Below, in pieces: positions 43,040-52,394 of a stretch of 64,000 nucleotides of DNA. Numbering within the stretch: the first letter of the stretch is position 1; each line of letters begins with the position of its first letter. A model generated the notes under the pieces. It saw nothing but the letters and a program-made list of their open reading frames with translations. It searched no databases and was not told the origin of the DNA. Made by a program: the position numbers and the translations under genes. The DNA comes from a candidate division Zixibacteria bacterium RBG-1 (lineage in GTDB: Bacteria > Zixibacteria > MSB-5A5 > DSPP01 > RBG-1), in contig AUYT01000001.1 in assembly GCA_000447245.1 (NCBI GenBank), positions 1,420,001 through 1,484,000 on the forward strand, in the 5' to 3' direction.

Positions 43040-44137
43040 TCACTTTAAGAATTCTTGATAAACTTGATAAGTTTCTTCGACTGTCTTTTTCCAGGGAAAT
43101 TTTTGGGACTGCTTTAGGACCTTGTTGGAAGCTTTTTGATATAATTTTTGATCTGACAAAAGCTTTAAAATTTTTTCAGCTATTTCCTGCGGGTTATCCG
43201 GATTAAATAACAGTTCTTTATCTTCCACAATTTCCGGCAGAGAAGTTCGATTAGCCACAAGGGTAGGTGTTCCGCAAGCCATAGCCTCCAGAGGTGGCAA
43301 GCCAAACCCTTCGTAATAGGAAGGGAAAACAAATAAATCAGCCGCATTGTAGAATACTGCCAAATCTTCTTCTTTTGGAAGATTTGAAAAGTATGACACT
43401 TTGTCTCCAATTTTTAGTTGAGAAATCAGCTGGGCAATTTCCGGAGTTTTGTAACCAATCCTGACTAAAATGGCATCCGGCATTTTTTGATTGACTAAGG
43501 CAAATGCCTTCACCAGATTGGGAACATTTTTTCTCCACTTTTCAATAGCTACATTCAGGATAATCTTTTTATTCAGAGGCAGTCCGAGTTTTGTTCGACA
43601 GGCATTTTTATCTTGCGGTTTGAAAATATCTAGATTCACTCCCAGATGCACTACTTTAATTTTATCTGCCGGAATGTTGAAAGTTTTAACCAGATCATTT
43701 TTCGTGCTGTGAGAATCAGACAAGATTTTTTGGGCTTTTCTTATTCCAGAATAAAGATACATTCTCCCCCATTTTTGAATGATACTGGTGGGAATGAAAA
43801 GAGGCGCCAAATCGTGGACCGTGATGATGAAGGGCTTATCAGTCAAAAGAAAAGAAAGATTCTGGCTGACGATATGGTATAAGTCATAATCAGGAATTTT
43901 CTTTTTAATCCTCATCCAGAAAAAAGGTTTACTCTCTGCCAGAAGTGAATCTGTCCTGGCTATAACTTCTCTTTCGTTCCCCGGATTTCTTACCAAAGCC
44001 TTGTTTGAAAAATCTAAATAAAGATAGTCTGTGGGAAATTTGTCTTTTAAAAATTCATACAAATATTGCCCGTATTTTCCAATCCCTTCCTTGACATCCA
44101 GGTCTGTTATTAGAGCAATTTTTGGTTTCTTGGCCAT
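43040..44137 (-). CDS. Glycosyltransferase family 4
   Basis: 365 residues, GT-B fold. N-terminal acceptor domain with HIVSQNLSFLL and VHDLAP; C-terminal nucleotide-sugar domain begins NKKIILNVAIEKWRKNVPNL and contains the family E-x7-E motif in SYYEGFGLPPLEAMACGTP, with residues in TSLPEIVED. Sugar and acceptor are unknown. Last gene of a minus-strand run of three glycosyltransferases; a palindromic repeat separates it from the previous one. Confidence 0.9.
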   Translation of the reverse strand: MAKKPKIALITDLDVKEGIGKYGQYLYEFLKDKFPTDYLYLDFSNKALVRNPGNEREVIARTDSLLAESKPFFWMRIKKKIPDYDLYHIVSQNLSFLLTDKPFIITVHDLAPLFIPTSIIQKWGRMYLYSGIRKAQKILSDSHSTKNDLVKTFNIPADKIKVVHLGVNLDIFKPQDKNACRTKLGLPLNKKIILNVAIEKWRKNVPNLVKAFALVNQKMPDAILVRIGYKTPEIAQLISQLKIGDKVSYFSNLPKEEDLAVFYNAADLFVFPSYYEGFGLPPLEAMACGTPTLVANRTSLPEIVEDKELLFNPDNPQEIAEKILKLLSDQKLYQKASNKVLKQSQKFPWKKTVEETYQVYQEFLK

Positions 44138-44158
44138 TTGTTATATGTTTAAGAATCA

Positions 44159-44231
44159 TTACCCAGTGGCTTCCGCCACTGGGCTACCCAATCACATCGT
44201 TTCCGTCATTCTGAGCCAAGCGAAGAATCTT
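44159..44231. repeat. Two palindromic repeats
   Basis: Hairpin CCCAGTGGC-TTCC-GCCACTGGG (44162-44183), sharing its core with 19962-20016, followed by one arm of the CATTCTGAGC...CGAAGAATCT repeat (44203-44231) that ends at the stop codon of the next gene. Confidence 0.75.
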
Positions 44232-45419
44232 CTAATTTGAAGCCGCTTTTTCATAAACATCTTTCAGCTGTTTAATTATTCTGTCCCAGCCAAATTTTTC
44301 CTGTACATACTTATACCCTTCCTCCCCCAATCTTTTGGCCAGATTTGTATCTGCTAAAATTTTTTTCAAAGCCATTGCCAATTCATCCGAATTTTTCTCC
44401 GGCACCAGTATTCCTGTTTTTTTATCAATCACAATATCCGTAATTCCGCCAACGTTGGAAGCAACCACCGGTTTTTTATAACTCAGGGCTTCAATCAAAA
44501 CTACTCCCAGTCCCTCGGTATCCCCTTTTTCGTCGGTAATAGCCGGCAACACAAAAACCGAACAGTTTTGATAATAATTTTTCAAGCTTTCATCATCCAC
44601 AAATCCGGCAAATATTATTTTGTCATCTAAATTTTTCTCTTTGGCCAATTTCTGCAGTTTTTCTTTTTCCGGGCCTTGACCAACGATTACTAACTGAGCT
44701 TGGGTATCTTTCACGATTCTGCCGAATGCTTCTATTAAGTATCGTGCTCCCTTCCTCTCCACCAATCTTCCCACAAAAAGAATACTTCTTGGCTTAGCCA
44801 AACTTTTCTCTCTGCTCCAATCTTTTTCAGACAAACTGACTCCGTAGGGGATAATTTCAACCTCTCTATTGTACAAATCAACCACTGCCTTATAGGTATC
44901 CTGGGAAATCGCAATAATTTTATCAGAACTTTTAATTGACCATTTCAAAAACGGTTTTAAAGCAGAAACTTTAGTTTTTACCCATCGTAATTCCACTCCG
45001 TAAAATGTGGAAACAATCGGAGCTTGGGAGACTAATCTGGCCAGAAAACCAAACCAGAAGTGAGGAACCACCCAGTGGACATGAATAACATCAAATTTTT
45101 CCTTGAGGAAGAATTTGATAATTGAAAAGCTGCCAAACCAAAGATAAAAAAAAACTAAAAATTTGGGCCAAATTCCTTGTGCCACTCTGTCGGGTGCGGT
45201 CTCTTCGTGAGTCAAATTTTCCCATTTACAGAAAAAATAGCGAAAGCGTCTGACTGGAATGCCCTGAACTTGGTGAGATTTTAGACCCTTATAAGAAGGT
45301 GAAAAGACAGTTGCGTCGACCCCTTGGCTTTTTAACCTTTTGATGGTTTCAACCATCCAAGGAGTGATGATATCACCTTCATAGCGGGGAAAGGCGGAAA
45401 CGATGTAGAGAACTTTCAT
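44232..45419 (-). CDS. Glycosyltransferase family 4
   Basis: 395 residues, GT-B fold, membrane-associated sugar transferase. N-terminal start MKVLYIVSAFPRYEGDI, acceptor-side IHVHWVVPHFWFGF, then the donor domain from RSILFVGRLVERKGARYLIE with LGVVLIEALSYKKPVVASNVGG (E-x7-E-like motif, about 295-310) and GILVPEKN. It begins one base after the GT2 gene, so the two are co-translated. A role in exopolysaccharide or glycolipid assembly is inferred. Confidence 0.9.
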   Translation of the reverse strand: MKVLYIVSAFPRYEGDIITPWMVETIKRLKSQGVDATVFSPSYKGLKSHQVQGIPVRRFRYFFCKWENLTHEETAPDRVAQGIWPKFLVFFYLWFGSFSIIKFFLKEKFDVIHVHWVVPHFWFGFLARLVSQAPIVSTFYGVELRWVKTKVSALKPFLKWSIKSSDKIIAISQDTYKAVVDLYNREVEIIPYGVSLSEKDWSREKSLAKPRSILFVGRLVERKGARYLIEAFGRIVKDTQAQLVIVGQGPEKEKLQKLAKEKNLDDKIIFAGFVDDESLKNYYQNCSVFVLPAITDEKGDTEGLGVVLIEALSYKKPVVASNVGGITDIVIDKKTGILVPEKNSDELAMALKKILADTNLAKRLGEEGYKYVQEKFGWDRIIKQLKDVYEKAASN

Positions 45420-46340
45420 TTATTTCTTGATGCTTTTTTTCAGCTCATCTACTTTTTCCGAGACATTGGCAATTGCCTCTGCCAGAAAACCTAATATGAA
45501 AAATAAAATTCCGGAAAGCACCAAAAGCATCACCAGATTCAAAAGGGGTCTGAATCCAGTCTCAAAGAAAATTCTTAGAACTAAGGCAACTATACCGGCT
45601 AAAATTCCCAAAAAAGTTAAAATTAGCCCGATGGCCCCAAACAAGAGCATGGGCTTTTGCATAAAGGTGAGCTGAAATTTTACGGCGAATAAATCTAACA
45701 CCCCGATTAGAATTCTTCCCCAGCCGGAGTATTTTGATTTTCCGAATCTGCGGGGATATAGGTTGACTTTGATTTCAGAAACTTTATAACCTTGTTGGGC
45801 AGCCAGGACTACCAGATATCTGTGCCAATCTTTTCTTAAAGTAATGTTATCAATAATCTCTTTTTTAAAGGCCTTAATGGAATTTAAATCATGAATCGGA
45901 ACTTTGAACAACTTTTGGGATAAACGGTTATAGATTTTAGAGATGAATTTTTTTTCATATTTTCCCTGCTTCCAGCCGGTGACGATATCTGAACCGTTTT
46001 GGATCTCCGCCACCATCCGGGGAACATCAAAAGGGTCGAATTGCAGGTCTGCGTCAAAGATGACGTAAATATCTCCTTCGGCTATGGCAAAACCGGTTAC
46101 CAGAGCTTGAGTCTTTCCCAAATTCTGGAAATGAGAGGCAACTTTAATAAAGGGAAACCGTTTCTTGAACTCCAGAGCCTTCTGGTAAGTTTTATCCGAG
46201 CTTCCGTCGTCAACAATCACCAGCTCTCCCGTATTCCCAGATTTCTGAAAAACCTCCTGAAATTTTTCAGCCAGAAGAGAAATGTTGTCTTCTTCATTGT
46301 AGGCCGGTACAATCACAGAGTATAAGATTTTTTGTGACAT
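45420..46340 (-). CDS. Glycosyltransferase family 2, DPM1/GtrB-like
   Basis: 306 residues. GT-A domain: YSVIVPAYNEEDNI, VIVDDGSSDKT, and the DxD motif in VIFDADLQFDP; QKLFKVPIHDLNSIKAFKK then matches polyprenyl-phosphate sugar transferases. Two C-terminal membrane helices (about 225-255 and 262-290) follow, as in GtrB/ArnC-type enzymes. It probably loads a sugar onto undecaprenyl phosphate. First gene of the glycosyltransferase run, behind a clear promoter. Confidence 0.92.
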   Translation of the reverse strand: MSQKILYSVIVPAYNEEDNISLLAEKFQEVFQKSGNTGELVIVDDGSSDKTYQKALEFKKRFPFIKVASHFQNLGKTQALVTGFAIAEGDIYVIFDADLQFDPFDVPRMVAEIQNGSDIVTGWKQGKYEKKFISKIYNRLSQKLFKVPIHDLNSIKAFKKEIIDNITLRKDWHRYLVVLAAQQGYKVSEIKVNLYPRRFGKSKYSGWGRILIGVLDLFAVKFQLTFMQKPMLLFGAIGLILTFLGILAGIVALVLRIFFETGFRPLLNLVMLLVLSGILFFILGFLAEAIANVSEKVDELKKSIKK

Positions 46341-46371
46341 AGTAATTTAATCGGCTGATTTATTTTATCTA

Positions 46372-46399
46372 ATATTAACTTATTTGTCATAATTGTCAA
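46372..46399 (-). promoter_or_regulatory. Promoter of the glycosyltransferase operon
   Basis: TTGACA (46399-46394), 16-bp spacer, TAATAT (46377-46372), about 32 bp before the GT2 start on the minus strand. Confidence 0.65.
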
Positions 46400-46489
46400 C
46401 CTGACATCAATATCTTTACCGCCAACTTTCCTTTCGGGTTTAAGAATTACCGGAATCAAAACGCATCCTGATATTGTAATTAAAAATCC

Positions 46490-46517
46490 TTGACAATTCG
46501 TTTCCGAGCTTTAGCTT
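46490..46517 (+). promoter_or_regulatory. Possible promoter of the CDP-alcohol transferase
   Basis: TTGACA (46490-46495), 16-bp spacer, TAGCTT (46512-46517), 36 bp before the ATG. Confidence 0.4.
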
Positions 46518-46553
46518 AAAAGCAAAGGACAAATCTATAAGCAGAAAGATTAG

Positions 46554-47240
46554 ATGCCGGAAAATCATCAAGCCAAACGGATTATCAAAACTTTAACCGG
46601 TCCCTGGGAAATGCGCCATTTACCAAAAATGGCCGCGGCCCTGCCCAGATGGGTTGTTCCTGACCATCTCACAGTCTTGGGTATTCTGGCTGCTCTAGTC
46701 ATTGCCTTGGGGTACACGCTCACCCGTTATTCCCTTGTCTGGCTATGGTTCTCTAACTTTGGTCTCCTTCTGCATTGGTACGCAGATAGCTTGGATGGCA
46801 CCTTGGCCAGAGTCCGGCATATTGAAAGAGAAAGGTACGGCTATTTTGTTGACCATATCACGGATGCCTTTTCTGTATTTATAATCTGCCTGGGGCTGGG
46901 GGCTTCCCCCTTAATGGATTTACGTGTTGCCATGCTTTTGGCAGTAGGGTATTTGCTGCTGAATATCTATGTCCATGTAGCTGCTTATACCAGAGATTTA
47001 TTTATTCTATCCTTCGCTAAAATTGGACCGACCGAAGTCAGAATTTTCATCTTTCTGGCCAACCTGGTCCTGATGTTCTGGAACCCGGTGGTGGGTGAGA
47101 CTTTCAATGTCAGCTTGACTGTTGTAGATTTGGCCGGTCTGGTTATAACTGTAATTTTCATTTCACTTTTCTTCATATTAGGTATTAAAGATGCCATAAA
47201 ACTCGACCGTTTGGATAGAAGCAAGAGCAAGAATATTTGA
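46554..47240 (+). CDS. CDP-alcohol phosphatidyltransferase family protein
   Basis: 228 residues, about six membrane helices. The signature DG-x2-AR-x8-G-x3-D-x3-D is complete: DGTLARVRHIERERYGYFVDHITD lies at about residues 80-103 (Asp80, Asp99 and Asp103 as metal ligands and base). It joins a CDP-activated alcohol to another alcohol in phospholipid or glycolipid synthesis; the exact product cannot be told. It is divergent from the glycosyltransferase operon. Confidence 0.88.
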   Translation: MPENHQAKRIIKTLTGPWEMRHLPKMAAALPRWVVPDHLTVLGILAALVIALGYTLTRYSLVWLWFSNFGLLLHWYADSLDGTLARVRHIERERYGYFVDHITDAFSVFIICLGLGASPLMDLRVAMLLAVGYLLLNIYVHVAAYTRDLFILSFAKIGPTEVRIFIFLANLVLMFWNPVVGETFNVSLTVVDLAGLVITVIFISLFFILGIKDAIKLDRLDRSKSKNI

Positions 47241-47248
47241 AATAAAAA

Positions 47249-47274
47249 AACCTCAGTCAAAGTGCGACTGAGGT
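47249..47274 (-). terminator. Rho-independent terminator of the beta-propeller gene
   Basis: ACCTCAGTC / GACTGAGGT stem with AAAGTGC loop, followed by TTTTTTT on the minus strand; on the plus strand it may also slow the preceding gene. Confidence 0.8.
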
Positions 47275-47305
47275 CAAAAGAAAGGAGTGGACACCTACAC
47301 TTCAC

Positions 47306-48892
47306 TTATTTCAATAAAGTCATCTTTCCGAAATCAGATTCATTCTGGGTGACTAATTGATAAAAATAGACACCGCTGGCAATGTCCTCACCGGAGTCAT
47401 CTTTCCCATCCCAAAAAACTATTTTTTCCCCTTTGGATTGTATCTCGTTCACCAGAACTCTGACTTTTTTACCCAGAAGATTGTAGACCGTTAACTCTAC
47501 CTGACCATCTTTGGATAAATGATATCTAATCTGAGTAAACGCGTTGAAAGGATTGGGAAAATTGCCGAAAAGCTTGAAATTTTTAGGTAGCCTGCGGGAG
47601 TCCGGATCTTCCACAAAAGTTCGTCTGCAGCCGGTAATAAAAATTTTGGCCTTCCCTTCAAAGTCCATTCCGCCATCCAGTTTTCCCGTCACGGTTACCT
47701 CCACTGTATCTCCGGGTTGAATCTGTTCTGGCAAGCTATTGATGGCTTCAAATTTATTGAATTTTACTTTTAAGACTTTCCCCTCAAAACCCCGGTGACG
47801 TCGCAGAATTTTTGCAAAAAAGCAATCCTCATCCGATTCTTGGTCATAACCTGACGACTTCCCGTTTCTGCTCTGATTTTTTTGGGAATTATATGAAAAT
47901 GTAACTTGGGGGTCGTCGTCATCGCCGCAGTCTTTTTTTCTGGCTACTTCAACGACTGAATTCAGTCTGATGGTTTCTACCAGAATATGCTTGACATGGA
48001 TTAAGGAGTCACCAGCTTTTATTTCTCCGATGTAGCAGCTGATTTTTCCTCTCCCCTCATCCCCATCAGCAACCAGACCGCCTCCCACATCATCATCGTC
48101 GTCTCCGTCATCATCATCTCCATCCTCGTCACATTCCTCTTGGTCGGGACTTCGCCACTGTATATTCCATTTGTCGGGACTGAAAACAATTTTGGCACTG
48201 GCCATTGCGGGCAGGTGCTCAACTTGAATTTGATAAATTCTGTCTGTCACAATGTCCGAAACCCATAAATATTTTCCATCCCACTCGACTTCCGTGGCAT
48301 TGGTGCCGGGCCCAGAGAAAGCCTGTAAAAAATCTCCATCTTTGGTAAGCTGGACAATTTTATTGTTGAATGACTCGCATAACCAGAAGGCCGAGCCATC
48401 CCAGGTCAAGCCGCTGGGGTTGCCATCATAGGTTGCGATTGAAAATCTTATTAAAACATTCCCGTTTGAATCTAATTTATTGATAGTCAAACTATCTTGA
48501 AAAATTACCCATAAATTAGCTCCATCCCAAGCCAAGCCCGCAAGTCTTTTTGACTTGGTGGCTATTTTCTTTAGAAGTACACCACTTTTGGAAACCCGAT
48601 AAATCTTATCACCAAGACCTTCGCTAATCCATAAAGCGTTGCCGTCCCAAGCCAAACCTGAGGCAATAGTGGACCACTTAAAAGAAGATAGAACATTTCC
48701 AGAAGTGTCTATTTGATAAATAGTACTACCGCTGTCCGAAATATTAGCACTCCAAAGAGATTGTCCATCCCAAGTTAAACCCCAAGTTCCGTTCTCACCC
48801 GGAGCCACGAAAGATTTAATCACGGTTTGGGAGAACCCGAGTGTTGCTAAAAATAGTGAAATAAGTAAAGCTAAAATGAATTTCTTGCTCAA
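47306..48892 (-). CDS. Secreted beta-propeller protein with FlgD/Por-type C-terminus
   Basis: 528 residues. A TTG start with GGAGGGATTTT upstream; signal peptide (FILALLISLFLATLGFSQT). Residues 25-230 are about five beta-propeller strands-of-four units, each containing GLxWDGxxLW (WDGQSLWSAN, WDGNALWISE, WDGANLWVIF, WDGSAFWLCE, WDGKYLWVSD). An acidic Asp-rich stretch (DEDGDDDDGDDDDD) lies near residue 260, then a beta-rich part and a C-terminal 85 residues of FlgD-like/type IX sorting type (NFPNPFNAFTQIRYHLS and IASGVYFYQLV). Likely exported and surface-attached. The propeller may bind a ligand; the acidic run probably binds calcium. Confidence 0.85.
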   Translation of the reverse strand: MSKKFILALLISLFLATLGFSQTVIKSFVAPGENGTWGLTWDGQSLWSANISDSGSTIYQIDTSGNVLSSFKWSTIASGLAWDGNALWISEGLGDKIYRVSKSGVLLKKIATKSKRLAGLAWDGANLWVIFQDSLTINKLDSNGNVLIRFSIATYDGNPSGLTWDGSAFWLCESFNNKIVQLTKDGDFLQAFSGPGTNATEVEWDGKYLWVSDIVTDRIYQIQVEHLPAMASAKIVFSPDKWNIQWRSPDQEECDEDGDDDDGDDDDDVGGGLVADGDEGRGKISCYIGEIKAGDSLIHVKHILVETIRLNSVVEVARKKDCGDDDDPQVTFSYNSQKNQSRNGKSSGYDQESDEDCFFAKILRRHRGFEGKVLKVKFNKFEAINSLPEQIQPGDTVEVTVTGKLDGGMDFEGKAKIFITGCRRTFVEDPDSRRLPKNFKLFGNFPNPFNAFTQIRYHLSKDGQVELTVYNLLGKKVRVLVNEIQSKGEKIVFWDGKDDSGEDIASGVYFYQLVTQNESDFGKMTLLK

Positions 48893-49148
48893 AAATCCCT
48901 CCTTATTAGGTTGTATAACCTTAATCCTTTAGCTAAACTTTGATGGATGAATTTGTCTCCGTCTTAAATTGAGCAAAATTTGTGCCTTTTGTCAAATTTT
49001 AATCAAAGCTATGAGTCTTGGCGGAAAATTATCAAAAATTGGAGTTAATTTAAAAGATGATTTGCACTTACATTAAGTGATTAGTATCTGAACAATTTAT
49101 GGGGGGAATGCCATCTCAATTTTTTTCTTATAAATTATGCAAGCCGGT

Positions 49149-50138
49149 TCACACTTTCTCTTCTAAATTTGCAGTCATAATCTCGGCCTGCTTTAAAGAA
49201 AAGTGTTCTTTTCTGAAATAGTACAGACCTAAGAGGGTAACCGGGACATAATTGCATAACCATAGAATTATGGAAAAGGAAAATGCGGTGCTCTTGGGAA
49301 TTTTAAAAAAGCTCAAAGCCAGTACACAGGCCAGCTGGAAGGTTCCGATGAAACCCGGAGAAGAAGGAAGTGAGACTCCTAAAATTACCAAAATGAGCAG
49401 AATAAAGGAAGCGTAAATCGGTGGATGTAAATCAAAAGCCAAGAAAATAAAATAGTTGCTCAAGGCGGTAGCAAACCACAGTACCAGTGAAATCAGCATT
49501 ATCCAGAGAACCGAAGCGAAATGGTCCAGCACGGCCAGCCCGCTGACGAATCTGAAAATAAGATGGCGGAATCTCTCGAACCAGGATTTTTTGACAAAGA
49601 AGAAAATCTTCTCTAAGAAGTTCAAAGTCAGGTTGGTTTTAGTCTTCAAAAAAACTAAAAGCAAAAGAATGCCGGCTACCAAAAGTAAGGTAAGGTCCCC
49701 GATTTTTTTTATCAAATCAGGAGTGGGAAATAAAACCAGAGTGAACCACAACGCTACCAGCAAAGCCAGCAGGTCAAAAATTCGTTCCAGGACAATGGTA
49801 GCTAAGGTTGCCGACTTTGAGATTTTTTCCTTTTTGCCTAGAGAATAAGCTTTCACAAATTCACCTATTCTGGCCGGCAGTAAGTTTATGGCCATAAAAC
49901 CGATTAAAGTGGAACGAAAAAGTGAGGTCAAACTGACCTTTTTGATGGGGTTTATCATAAGTTTCCAGCGGACCGCCCGAATCCACATACCCAGTATGAC
50001 AAACAGAATGTTGGGAATCATATACCAGTAATTGGCTTGTTGCAGTGCGGTCAGGGTTTCGGCAAGGTTTACTTTGCGGACTGCCAGATATAAAAAAACA
50101 ATTGAAATTAAAATTCCCAAAATCAAGCTTTTCTTCAA
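49149..50138 (-). CDS. Flippase-like membrane protein (UPF0104/AglD family)
   Basis: 329 residues, about eight membrane helices. Lysylphosphatidylglycerol synthase transmembrane-like fold: MWIRAVRWKLMINP, FMAINLLPARIGEFVKAYSL (signature), ATIVLERIFDLLALL, and LGVSLPSSPGFIGTFQLA. Family members include lipid-linked sugar flippase candidates. It lies 10 bp downstream of a glycosyltransferase gene, which supports a job in glycolipid or polysaccharide export. Confidence 0.85.
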   Translation of the reverse strand: MKKSLILGILISIVFLYLAVRKVNLAETLTALQQANYWYMIPNILFVILGMWIRAVRWKLMINPIKKVSLTSLFRSTLIGFMAINLLPARIGEFVKAYSLGKKEKISKSATLATIVLERIFDLLALLVALWFTLVLFPTPDLIKKIGDLTLLLVAGILLLLVFLKTKTNLTLNFLEKIFFFVKKSWFERFRHLIFRFVSGLAVLDHFASVLWIMLISLVLWFATALSNYFIFLAFDLHPPIYASFILLILVILGVSLPSSPGFIGTFQLACVLALSFFKIPKSTAFSFSIILWLCNYVPVTLLGLYYFRKEHFSLKQAEIMTANLEEKV

Positions 50139-50148
50139 ATTACACCCT

Positions 50149-51264
50149 TTATTGATTTATAATACTTTCAATAATCTCTAAACTTTTATCGGCCGTTTTC
50201 TCCCAGCTGAATTTTCTAGCCCATTCCAAGCCACCCTGAATCAATCTATTCCGCAGATTTTGGTCAGAGAGAATTTGAATTAAAGCTGAAGACAAATTTT
50301 GAATTTTCCCATATTCAAATAATAAACCGCTCTTCCCAGGCAGAACCGAGTCCCTCAATCCCGGCACATCACTGGCAATCACCGGAGTTCCGCAGGCATT
50401 GGCTTCGATATTGGTCAAGCCCCAGCCCTCTTTTAAGGAGGGATATACCGAGACCCAGCTTTTCTGTAAAAATTTTACTTTTTGTTCTTGGCTTACAAAT
50501 CCGGCAAATCTGACTTTCTGCTCCAATTTTAAGTCCTGGACTAATTTTTCTAATACCGGTTTATAGTCCCCTTCTCCTACTATTAGAAGTTCCGCTTCAG
50601 GAATCTTTTCCAAAACTTTGGGCATGGCTTTGATCAAATCATCCACTGATTTATATTTTTTGATTCGTCCTAAATAAATTATGGTTGGAGTTTCAAATTT
50701 TGGCGACTCTGGGTCATGTTGATATAAATCATGGTCGATGCCGCATTCTACCACAGAAATATCTTCCGCCGGAATATTTTTGGCAACCAAATCCTTTTTG
50801 GTGCTTTCTGAAATTACCATAAATTTAAAGCCTCTGTAAACTTTGGGAACCGGTTTTTCAGACAGATAGATGTACAGCCCTAAAAAAAAGTTAATCTCTT
50901 TGAAAACCGAGTCTGAGAATAAATGGGGGATTATGACCAAAACCGGGAGTTTATGAAAAAGAGGGGTAAAAAAAGGGATTTTATTTATATCTTCTAATAT
51001 GATGTCAAATTTTTCGTGTCTTAGAAGTTTCTTTAATTTAAAAGGCAAAACCCAGTTGAAAGTATAGCGGCCGCCGGTGCGGATAATTCTGATTCCATCT
51101 TTTTCTTCCGATTTGACAGCCTCTTCATATCCGGAACAAAGCAAGGTCACGCTGTGCCCCTTTTGAACTAGGCGGGCTAAAATTTCCGTAAGGTGAACTT
51201 CTGCGCCTCCGGCTTGAGGATTAGATATATCCTGCCAGTTAATTGCCAGAATTTTTAATCCCAT
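50149..51264 (-). CDS. Glycosyltransferase family 4
   Basis: 371 residues, GT-B fold. N-terminal GGAEVHLTEILARLVQKGH (typical GT4 acceptor loop), YTFNWVLPFKLKKLL; donor domain from TPTIIYLGRIKKYKSVDDLI with EGWGLTNIEANACGTPVIAS (E-x7-E) and the SGLLFEYG segment. Operon with the flippase-like gene downstream. The substrate is unknown. Confidence 0.9.
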   Translation of the reverse strand: MGLKILAINWQDISNPQAGGAEVHLTEILARLVQKGHSVTLLCSGYEEAVKSEEKDGIRIIRTGGRYTFNWVLPFKLKKLLRHEKFDIILEDINKIPFFTPLFHKLPVLVIIPHLFSDSVFKEINFFLGLYIYLSEKPVPKVYRGFKFMVISESTKKDLVAKNIPAEDISVVECGIDHDLYQHDPESPKFETPTIIYLGRIKKYKSVDDLIKAMPKVLEKIPEAELLIVGEGDYKPVLEKLVQDLKLEQKVRFAGFVSQEQKVKFLQKSWVSVYPSLKEGWGLTNIEANACGTPVIASDVPGLRDSVLPGKSGLLFEYGKIQNLSSALIQILSDQNLRNRLIQGGLEWARKFSWEKTADKSLEIIESIINQ

Positions 51265-51340
51265 ACATCTCCTTTATGCAACAAGATTGCGAATTTCATC
51301 ACTTTTACCCATTTCTTTTGGAATTTGTGCTTATGTAAAC

Positions 51341-51435
51341 GTAGGTCGGGATCTATTCCCGACCTATTTGGCGGGGAATGATCCCCGCCTACGCCTGCTT
51401 CAAAGCCAGATTCTTCGCTTACGCTCAGAATGACA
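51341..51435. repeat. Palindromic repeats after nusB
   Basis: Hairpins AGGTCGGGA/TCCCGACCT (51343-51365) and GGCGGGGA/TCCCCGCC (51370-51389), flanked by CGTAGG and CCTACG, followed by an inverted CATTCTGAGC-family arm (51408-51435). A relative with GCGTAGGGGCG lies at 58127-58197. Confidence 0.7.
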
Positions 51436-51443
51436 ACTTACTC

Positions 51444-51863
51444 CTATTTAGCCAAAATCTCTTTATTGCTTTTGGCAATAGCGTCCAAAATCCCGTTCAC
51501 AAATTTTCCGCCCTCGGGTGAGGAAAACTTTTTAGCCAGTTCAATGGCTTCATCAATGGAAACTTTTATGGGTATATCCGGAAAATACAGCATCTCACAC
51601 ACGCCCATTCTCAAAATTATGCGGTCCACTGAATTGAGGCGTTTAAAATCCCAGTGCTCCAGTTTTTCTTTGATTAATTCAGCAATCTTTTCGCCATGCT
51701 CTAAGATTTGTTTAATCAAACTCTGAATGAAAAGCTTATCCTTGGGATTTACTTTGGACTGCTCTAATATTTGAGCCAGTAGCTCTTCCCAGTTTATCTC
51801 TCTGATTTCAGAAGCATATAAAGTTTTCAAAACCAGCTCCCGACATTTTCTGCGACTGCTCAT
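51444..51863 (-). CDS. nusB: Transcription antitermination factor NusB
   Basis: 139 residues, all-helical. Family features: RRKCRELVLKTLYASEI at the start, FIQSLIKQILEHGEKIAELI, DRIILRMGVCEML and IDEAIELAKKFSSPEGGKFVNGILD at the end. It binds boxA RNA with NusE in rRNA antitermination. Located at the end of the riboflavin operon after ribH, the ribH-nusB arrangement common in bacteria. Confidence 0.95.
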   Translation of the reverse strand: MSSRRKCRELVLKTLYASEIREINWEELLAQILEQSKVNPKDKLFIQSLIKQILEHGEKIAELIKEKLEHWDFKRLNSVDRIILRMGVCEMLYFPDIPIKVSIDEAIELAKKFSSPEGGKFVNGILDAIAKSNKEILAK

Positions 51864-51932
51864 AGGATTATAAAATAAAGTTTTTTTTGATTCTGTAAAG
51901 AATTTTTCGGATTCCTAAATTTCAAAGAGCAA

Positions 51933-52394
51933 TTAAATTTCTTTGCTCAAATTCGCCATTTCAATAGCTGTCAAAGCTGACTCCCAGCCCTTATTACCGG
52001 CTTTGCTTCCGGCTCTTTCAATGGCTTGCTCCAAATTTTCTGTCGTGATGACACCGAAAATTACCGGAAGGTCACTTTCCAGAGCTACTTTTCCAATATT
52101 TACTGCCACTTGATTAGATATGAATTCAAAATGAGGAGTCTCACCCCGAAGGATAGCTCCTAAACAGATGACAGCTGAAAACTTTCTGCTCTTGGCTAAT
52201 TTTTGTGCCATCAGAGGAATTTCAAAAGCACCCGGTACCCAAACCACTGTAATATTTTTTTCTTCTGTGTTATGTCGAGTTAAACAGTCCAGCGCTCCTT
52301 CCAGAAGTTTTTGGGTGATAAACTCGTTGAAGCGGCTGACTACAATGGCAAAGTTTTTGCCTTTGGCGTCTAATTTTCCTTTTATAGTCTTCAT
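51933..52394 (-). CDS. ribH: 6,7-dimethyl-8-ribityllumazine synthase
   Basis: 153 residues. It condenses 5-amino-6-ribitylaminouracil with dihydroxybutanone phosphate. Motifs: [50 protein letters not shown] (catalytic His about residue 89) and [20 protein letters not shown]. It overlaps ribBA by 4 bp at its start. Confidence 0.96.
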   Translation of the reverse strand: MKTIKGKLDAKGKNFAIVVSRFNEFITQKLLEGALDCLTRHNTEEKNITVVWVPGAFEIPLMAQKLAKSRKFSAVICLGAILRGETPHFEFISNQVAVNIGKVALESDLPVIFGVITTENLEQAIERAGSKAGNKGWESALTAIEMANLSKEI

